A DNA stretch of 36,643 nt. It comes from CAZLXG01 sp964563585. Its GTDB lineage: Bacteria; Bacteroidota; Bacteroidia; Flavobacteriales; Flavobacteriaceae. This document shows positions 32,064-36,643 of the stretch, one piece after another. The DNA lies in assembly GCA_964563585.1 (NCBI GenBank), contig CAZLXG010000016.1:1-36643 (forward strand). Direction: 5' to 3'. Each line of letters begins with the position of its first letter. The first letter of the stretch is position 1. The position numbers and the translations under genes were made by a program. Below the pieces are notes generated by a model. That model was not told the origin of the DNA, made no database searches, and saw nothing but the letters and a program-made list of their open reading frames with translations.

Positions 32064-33119
32064 CTATTTTAACAGTTCGTTATCTTCATCTAGTTTTACA
32101 CGTTCTTTTTGATTGGCTAATTGCCATGCGGTTGCAAAAATGAGTTTGGTGCGTTTTTCTAATAACTCATAATCAATTTTATCTGCTGTATCTGATGGTT
32201 TGTGATAATCTTCATGTTCGCCATTAAAGTAGAAAATTACTGGAATTTTATGTTTTGCAAAGTTATAATGGTCTGAACGATAATAATATTGGTTGTGGTC
32301 GTTTTCAGCATTATATTTATAGTCTAAACTAATGTTAATATAGCTGTTGTTTACTTTTTCAGATATATAATGCAACTCCTTACTTAATCTATCGGCACCT
32401 ATTAAGTAAATGTAATTTTTATTGTCTGTATGCCTATTATCAACTCTGCCAATCATATCAATATTAAGATTTGCAATAGTGCTTTTTAAAGGGAAAGCTG
32501 GATGTTGTGTGTAATATTCTGAGCCTTGTAAACCAATTTCTTCAGCAGTTAAATGTAAAAAAAGGATGCTTCTTTTTGGACCATTACCTTCTTGTTTTGC
32601 TATATTAAAAGCTTGAGCTATTTCCATAACAGCGGAAGTTCCAGAACCATTATCATCTGCACCATTGTTAATTAGTCCATCATCTTTATTTATACCTATG
32701 TGGTCAAAGTGACAAGAGATTATCAATAGTTCTTCTGGCTTTTCTGTACCTTCAATATATGCTAAAATATTTTCGGATGCATTAACACCTTTTGGTAAAA
32801 AATCTTTTGGAACTATTTGATAATATATGTCATCTCCATATGGTGATTTTATACCTTCGTTTTGGTAATATGTTTTTAAAAATTGTGCTGCTAATTTTTG
32901 ACCTAGTTCACCTACATTTCTACCTTCAAAAGCATCTGAAGAGAACTGATATAAATGTGTGCTTAATTCTTCCGCCGTAATTGTATTGGCATAATTGACT
33001 ACAAGTGTACTATCGGTTAATTGAATACTATCTTTTAGGTTTTGGATTTTTGTAGTGTACTTTGTAGTTGCACAAGTACCAACAAACGCAAATGTAAATA
33101 GCATGTAAAAGGTTTTCAT
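32064..33119 (-). CDS. M28-family metallopeptidase, lipoprotein, paralogue (351 aa)
   Basis: Same architecture as its neighbour at 30978-32000, with a high share of identical motif residues: ISCHFDHIG, NGADDNGSGT, HLTAEEIGLQG, LNIDMIGR and NGEHEDYHKPSDTADKI. The ATG at 33119 gives a lipoprotein signal (MKTFYMLFTFAFVGTCATT, Cys in VGTC); the longer frame from 33146 adds 9 polar residues and is less likely. The two genes are 63 bp apart and look like a tandem duplication. Note His-Leu-Asp in one copy against His-Phe-Asp in the other in the first metal motif. Confidence 0.9.
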   Translation of the reverse strand: MKTFYMLFTFAFVGTCATTKYTTKIQNLKDSIQLTDSTLVVNYANTITAEELSTHLYQFSSDAFEGRNVGELGQKLAAQFLKTYYQNEGIKSPYGDDIYYQIVPKDFLPKGVNASENILAYIEGTEKPEELLIISCHFDHIGINKDDGLINNGADDNGSGTSAVMEIAQAFNIAKQEGNGPKRSILFLHLTAEEIGLQGSEYYTQHPAFPLKSTIANLNIDMIGRVDNRHTDNKNYIYLIGADRLSKELHYISEKVNNSYINISLDYKYNAENDHNQYYYRSDHYNFAKHKIPVIFYFNGEHEDYHKPSDTADKIDYELLEKRTKLIFATAWQLANQKERVKLDEDNELLK

Positions 33120-33267
33120 GTGTCTTAATAGCTGTTTTGGGTACAAATAATCATTCTCTTGAGTCCTAGAAAACTATTGAGAGTTTCATTAAAAATTTAC
33201 CAAATATAATACAAAAAAATAAGAAAATTCTGTATTATTCAATACTTATACCCTCTATTTCAAGCTC

Positions 33268-33624
33268 TTAAAAATCAATATCGTCGTCAATCTCTAATTC
33301 TTCTAAATCGAGTTCTTCAAGTTCCTCGATAGCTTCTTCTTTTGATGCTTCTTCTTTAATAGTTAATTCTTCAGTATTACTTACTTCGGTTTCACTAAAA
33401 ACAGCTTTATATGTAGTTAATGCTAATGCACAAATTGTAAGAAAAAATGTGAATTGAATTATTTTTTTTACTTGCCCATTTTTTTTAGATAAATAAAATG
33501 CTATTATCCCAAATATAAGTGCTGCAATTGCAGGTATAATTGCTAAGTTAGAAACAGGCAAAACAGATAATATAATTGCTAAAACGGAAGCTATAATTGC
33601 TAAAATTGTTAATAGTTTTTTCAT
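33268..33624 (-). CDS. Small membrane protein with acidic tail (118 aa)
   Basis: Not a named family that I recognise. Two N-terminal hydrophobic helices (about 4-24 and 26-46), a short basic link SKKNGQVKK, a third helix (about 55-72), and then a 40-residue tail made almost only of Glu, Asp, Leu and Ile (ELEELDLEELEIDDDIDF). The tail is probably cytosolic or periplasmic and disordered; it could bind cations or a basic partner. It lies 9 bp downstream of the DUF3108 gene, likely in one transcript. Confidence 0.65.
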   Translation of the reverse strand: MKKLLTILAIIASVLAIILSVLPVSNLAIIPAIAALIFGIIAFYLSKKNGQVKKIIQFTFFLTICALALTTYKAVFSETEVSNTEELTIKEEASKEEAIEELEELDLEELEIDDDIDF

Positions 33625-33633
33625 CTTATAAGT

Positions 33634-34401
33634 TTAGTTTTTTAAACCAGTAGCCGATTTAATTTTTAATTCGCCATTACCAACTGGTATTTTAAATTTT
33701 CCGTAAACAAGAATCTTATTTTCGTCGGCAGTAAGCCAAACAAAATTACTATTTTTTCCCTGCAATACGTTGGTTTGGTTAGATCCTACAGCTAATTTAT
33801 AACATTCTTTTCTTCCAATAGCGGTAGAAATAGTTTCCTTGCCTAAGTATGTAATTTGACCTTGAACTTCTTTTCTGTCAAAGATAATTGTAAACGACTT
33901 TCTAGTGCCAATACTCATGTTTTTATAGTCAAATAATCTAATTTTATATAAAGTAGTAACTATATCTTTTGTACCAGAATGAATAGTAATATTTTTGTTT
34001 TCTACTTGATTGTTTTTTTTCTTTTGAACAGACTTTACCGTTTTTGTTTTATGACTAAACGTATACTTCATATACTTATAATAGCTACCTTCATTAATAT
34101 CACGCTTATATAAATATGGTGTTAATGTTTTTGGGTTTACATAACTTTCGTATAAATCTCTAATTTTAAAAAAGTTATCCCATTTGCTGTAAGTTGCTGC
34201 GGTACATTTTAATCTTAATAAAATAGCTTTCGATGTTTTAACCGAGCTGGTTTGCATAGTAACTTGAGCAATATCAGTTAATATACCAGACATATTATAA
34301 GATGCTGTATAAACTAGTTTTTCACCTGGAGCAATGGCATTGTTTTGTGCGCATACATTAAGTGTTAGTATAAAAATTAGTAGGTAAGTTAACCGCATCA
34401 T
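33634..34401 (-). CDS. DUF3108 domain protein, exported (255 aa)
   Basis: Signal peptide MMRLTYLLIFILTLNVCAQ, then the DUF3108 pattern: APGEKLVYTASYNM near 24-37, LYESYVNPKTLTPYLYKRDI near 83-102, a central basic stretch, DIVTTLYKIR near 145-154, and the late LTADENKILVYGKFKIPVG near 224-242. The family folds as a beta-barrel-like lipocalin relative in the cell envelope; function is unknown. It is divergent from the universal stress gene, with 160 bp between starts. Confidence 0.82.
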   Translation of the reverse strand: MMRLTYLLIFILTLNVCAQNNAIAPGEKLVYTASYNMSGILTDIAQVTMQTSSVKTSKAILLRLKCTAATYSKWDNFFKIRDLYESYVNPKTLTPYLYKRDINEGSYYKYMKYTFSHKTKTVKSVQKKKNNQVENKNITIHSGTKDIVTTLYKIRLFDYKNMSIGTRKSFTIIFDRKEVQGQITYLGKETISTAIGRKECYKLAVGSNQTNVLQGKNSNFVWLTADENKILVYGKFKIPVGNGELKIKSATGLKN

Positions 34402-34416
34402 AAAATTATATTTATA

Positions 34417-34437
34417 GATTATTACGTGGTAATAATC
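34417..34437. promoter_or_regulatory. Dyad just upstream of the DUF3108 gene
   Basis: GATTATTA-CGTGG-TAATAATC, a perfect 8-bp dyad, 16 bp before the DUF3108 start. It could be an operator or a leader hairpin. Nothing links it to a known regulator. Confidence 0.3.
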
Positions 34438-34561
34438 ATTTATTGTGCCGAAAATACAATGCTTTAAATTATTATGCTAATTTTTTTATCGACTGATATT
34501 TGTCATAGTTTTTTTTGAAGCTGTATTATATATTTACTAGATAATATAATTATTTATTGTT

Positions 34562-35392
34562 ATGAAAACCATATTGTTACCCACAGATTTTTCAGAAAAT
34601 TCAATAAATGCCATTCATTATGCAACGGATTTATTTAAGGATGTACCTTGTGATTTTTACATACTTAATGTGCAAAAAGTATCTTCGTTTATATCGGACA
34701 ATATGATGCTAGTATCTTCCTCCGCAACCATATATAATAGTATAATTGATGAAGCAAAAAAGTCTATTTCTAATATTATTTCAAATATTGAAGCTAAGTA
34801 TAACAACAGTAATCATACATTTTACTCTATTGTAGATTACGATAATTTTATTGATTCGATAAATCAAGTTTCTAAAAAACATGAAGTTGATTTAATTGTT
34901 ATGGGAACAAATGGAGCGTCTGGTTTTGGAAAAATGATTTTTGGTAGTAATACCGTTAGAGTTATGCAGCGATGTAATGTGCCAGTGCTTGCTATACCAA
35001 ATCATTGTAAGTTTTTAGGACTTAACAAAATAGCATTTACAACCAATCATCAAACACTGTTTAAAGCTGAAGAATTATCTACATTAAACGAATTACTTAA
35101 GCTTTACAATCCTAAGTTTAATATTTTACACCTTGCCGACGAAAATCATTTAGCGCAGAAACAAGACGAAAACACTAGTTTTTTTGCTACATATTTTCCA
35201 AATGCACAACATGAATATATAGATTCTAATAGTAAAGAAATGTTTAATGCTGTACATGAATTTATAAATTATAATGATATAGAAATGCTTGCAATGATGC
35301 ACGAAAAACATTCATTTCTAGAACGTTTATTTACACAACACGCTGTAGAAACGTTTGCCTTTAGTATTAATGTCCCGTTTTTGGTACTGTAA
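34562..35392 (+). CDS. Universal stress protein, tandem UspA domains (276 aa)
   Basis: Two Usp folds in one chain. Domain 1 (about 1-148) starts MKTILLPTDFSENSINAI and has the ATP-binding loop GTNGASGFGKMIFGSNT (115-131), so it probably binds ATP. Domain 2 (about 155-276) lacks the glycine loop; its end reads HEKHSFLERLF then VPFLVL, so it is likely a non-nucleotide-binding partner half. The cytosolic role is in stress adaptation, with details unknown. It probably has its own promoter in the divergent region, but no clear TANNTTTG box is seen. Confidence 0.92.
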   Translation: MKTILLPTDFSENSINAIHYATDLFKDVPCDFYILNVQKVSSFISDNMMLVSSSATIYNSIIDEAKKSISNIISNIEAKYNNSNHTFYSIVDYDNFIDSINQVSKKHEVDLIVMGTNGASGFGKMIFGSNTVRVMQRCNVPVLAIPNHCKFLGLNKIAFTTNHQTLFKAEELSTLNELLKLYNPKFNILHLADENHLAQKQDENTSFFATYFPNAQHEYIDSNSKEMFNAVHEFINYNDIEMLAMMHEKHSFLERLFTQHAVETFAFSINVPFLVL

Positions 35393-35480
35393 AATTTCAT
35401 TTCAAATAATTTAAAAATTATGGTGTAACATTTTTAAAGATTGTGCGTCAAATAAGTATCAATCAATAAATCACACCATC

Positions 35481-35819
35481 ATGAGACAAGACAAACAGCT
35501 TTTAGTAATCGCCCATTTAAGTCAGTTAATTACATTAATTACTGGTTTTGGGAGTTTAATACTACCATTAATCTTTTGGCTTACACAAAAAGAAAAAGTG
35601 TATCAAATGGATGCACACGGTAAAAACATTATAAACTTCCAGCTAAGTTTAATAGTATATGCCATTATATGCGTGCCACTAATTTTATTATTTGGTTTAG
35701 GCTTATTAGGTTTTATAGTTTTAGGAATCATATCCGTAGTATTTCCCATTATAAATGCAATAAAAGCAAACAATGGCGAAATACCAACATACCCTTTATC
35801 TCTTAATTTTATTAGTTAG
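35481..35819 (+). CDS. DUF4870 membrane protein (112 aa)
   Basis: A Tic20-like small membrane protein. Family marks are LLVIAHLSQLITLITGFGS near 7-25, LIFWLTQKEK near 30-39, the HGKNIINFQLSL segment near 46-57, and a C-terminal PIINAIKANNGE near 92-103. Three or four helices. Function is unknown. Followed by a strong terminator, so it is a single-gene unit. Confidence 0.88.
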   Translation: MRQDKQLLVIAHLSQLITLITGFGSLILPLIFWLTQKEKVYQMDAHGKNIINFQLSLIVYAIICVPLILLFGLGLLGFIVLGIISVVFPIINAIKANNGEIPTYPLSLNFIS

Positions 35820-35839
35820 TTTAATTAGTTGAGATAAAC

Positions 35840-35869
35840 AAAACGCTCACCAATTGGTGAGCGTTTTTT
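35840..35869 (+). terminator. Intrinsic terminator of the DUF4870 gene
   Basis: A perfect palindrome (arms 35840-35853 and 35854-35867) with the GC-rich CGCTCACC core and a T-run to 35869, 20 bp after the stop. Confidence 0.88.
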
Positions 35870-35894
35870 GTTATAAATCTATATGTTTTTTATG

Positions 35895-35975
35895 GCGTTA
35901 CCCTTTGGGTCGGGCTTTCCACTATATCTTTTTCTCGTGCCTCAAAAAAGGATGCCGTTACAATCCCTAACGCAG
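35895..35975 (+). repeat. Dispersed palindromic repeat, copy 2
   Basis: Starts GCGTTACCC-N3-GGGTCGGGCTTTC and ends CAATCCCTAACGCAG. It has the same ends and orientation rules as the copy at 10300-10387 with a different centre. It marks the left side of the accessory region that contains the IS110 element. Confidence 0.75.
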
Positions 35976-36150
35976 TTGTTCGCTAGCTTAAATTTTAAAT
36001 CGAAAGTTGTTTTATTTTTGGATAGGTTCGTTTAATGTTGATGTATAAGATTAGTTGCGTGATATAAGCCAACTAATTTAGCAAATACAAACCGAATAGA
36101 AAATCCGTGAAGATTTTCGTAAGTAGGCTAGAACTAGCAATAAATTATAC
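35976..36150 (+). other. Structured non-coding block between repeat and IS110 end
   Basis: No frame looks coding. Three hairpins can be drawn: ATTAGTTG/CAACTAAT (36050-36057 with 36070-36077), GAAAATC/GATTTTC (36099-36105 with 36112-36118) and GCTAG/CTAGC (36127-36131 with 36134-36138). The text from about 36090 resembles intergenic blocks I recall from other flavobacteria, unverified. It is probably the host side of the IS110 insertion. Confidence 0.4.
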
Positions 36151-36195
36151 ACGTCTTAAGTTTACATTTCATAAATTCAATTAATAAACAAGAAA

Positions 36196-36330
36196 GAACA
36201 AAAGAGAGGACTAAGGTTATTTTATACGTGGAAGCCTAGACTTCGTCAACATTGAAAACCCCCTCTCTTTTCTACCTACATTTCGAACAGTTGTTTGAGG
36301 CTTTAGACCTCGTTTTTAAGTCGTAGAAAG
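36196..36330 (+). ncRNA. Candidate IS110 bridge (guide) RNA
   Basis: Two consecutive modules each have a closing stem, an internal loop and a terminal hairpin. Module 1: stem AAAAGAGAGG/CCTCTCTTTT (36200-36209 with 36262-36271), inner GGTT/AACC (36215-36218 with 36257-36260), hairpin GAAG/CTTC (36231-36234 with 36241-36244). Module 2: stem TTTCTAC/GTAGAAA (36269-36275 with 36323-36329), hairpin GAGG/CCTC (36297-36300 with 36308-36311). The stems of the two modules share three bases, so they compete or stack. This is the target-loop plus donor-loop layout of bridge RNAs. Boundaries are approximate. Confidence 0.5.
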
Positions 36331-36363
36331 TAAAGTAGATTGTCCTTTCAAAAAAAAATTCTT

Positions 36364-36643
36364 ATGAATAAAGATACATTATTTTATGGTATAGATATCA
36401 GTAAAGATGCCCTAATGTCTATAAAGAGGAGTTTGAAATCTATAGAAAAAGAGCTAAAGTTAAATAACTTAATAAAAGAAGAACATCAAGAATTACTCAC
36501 ATGGGTAGAAAGTATTCCAGGGATAGGAAGGAAAACAGGAATACTATTATTGGTTTTAACAGACGGTTTTGAGCGGTTTAATTCCGCGTCAGAATTATGT
36601 TCCTATGCAGGTATAACCCCAGTTATAAGACAAAGCGGGAGTA
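36364..36643 (+). pseudogene. IS110-family transposase with in-frame loss of the DEDD domain, cut by window end
   Basis: The ATG at 36364 opens a frame to the window end. Residues 1-16 are the IS110 N-terminus with the first catalytic Asp (D11 in FYGIDISKDA). Residue 17 onwards jumps to the region normally about 150 residues later: LMSIKRSLKSIEKEL, then the Transposase_20 domain with WVESIPGIGRKTG, LVLTDGFERFNS, ELCSYAGITP and VIRQSGS. The last includes the serine proposed as nucleophile. The fusion point is near 36411, and the frame is kept. The other three acidic residues of the DEDD site are gone, so the protein should not be active alone. Partial at the 3' end. Confidence 0.85.

Larger units (their letters stand above)
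36151..36643 (+). mobile_element. Left part of an IS110-family element, internally deleted
   Basis: The element is defined by the IS110-type transposase remnant at 36364 and by a long structured non-coding region before it, as in IS110-group elements, whose guide RNA lies upstream of the transposase. The left boundary near 36151 is inferred from a guide-like match (see findings), not from terminal repeats, which IS110 elements lack. The right end lies beyond the window. Confidence 0.55.

Noticed and set aside
1..36643. CRISPR array, prophage, toxin-antitoxin or defence island
   Set aside because: No regularly spaced repeats, phage structural genes, toxin-antitoxin pairs or defence-type domains were found; most of the window is housekeeping DNA.

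Overview
The window is an ordinary chromosomal stretch of a low-GC member of the Bacteroidota, most likely family Flavobacteriaceae. Four things support this. The gene families are typical of the group: a START-like protein beside a class IV aminotransferase, DUF4290, DUF2490, BshB1, a ResB-CcsA fusion, a RecQ without HRDC and a UbiA-type prenyltransferase. Start codons lack a Shine-Dalgarno sequence. Several promoters fit the Bacteroidota pattern TTTG-N19/20-TANNTTTG. Signal peptides end in the flavobacterial style (FSQ, LQAQ, VCAQ). I would not name a genus.

Layout, positions 1-9500. A secreted-protein gene runs off the left edge, followed by a tRNA-Met with its own promoter and terminator. 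Next come the START-like gene, a PabC/IlvE-like aminotransferase, YqgE/AlgH and HU. A tightly packed minus-strand unit follows (AAA NTPase, recQ, fmt), then a plus-strand unit (DUF493, DUF4290, murA). Three very short minus-strand genes follow, separated by terminator-like hairpins. Positions 9600-15200 hold a NIP-like aquaporin and a minus-strand operon: a secreted PIG-L deacetylase-like protein, a 36-residue membrane peptide, a sodium:solute symporter and the dead 5' end of a Gfo/Idh/MocA oxidoreductase. Positions 15300-18600 carry maf, a UbiA prenyltransferase, kdsC and a DUF2520 gene on the minus strand, with a divergent truncated globin.

Positions 18700-25000 carry the cytochrome c maturation fusion CcsBA, a 50-residue basic protein, an EEP-family hydrolase, a HAD hydrolase and rlmF. 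A 100-N assembly gap at 25000-25099 follows, flanked by an exact 55-bp duplication. Positions 25190-30420 carry a DUF2490 protein, pckA, a SLC13/DASS transporter and the divergent bshB1. Then come tRNA-His, a decayed DMP19-like gene, two tandem M28 peptidases, an acidic-tailed membrane protein, a DUF3108 protein, a universal stress protein and a DUF4870 protein.

The right edge (about 35890-36643) is the accessory part. A dispersed palindromic repeat is followed by a structured block and then the left end of an IS110-family element. Its transposase lacks most of the DEDD nuclease domain through an in-frame deletion. The roughly 200 bp upstream fold into two consecutive stem / internal-loop / hairpin modules, the architecture expected of an IS110 bridge RNA. 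Short guide-like matches to the presumed insertion site support this. This non-autonomous, RNA-guided element candidate is the most interesting item in the window.
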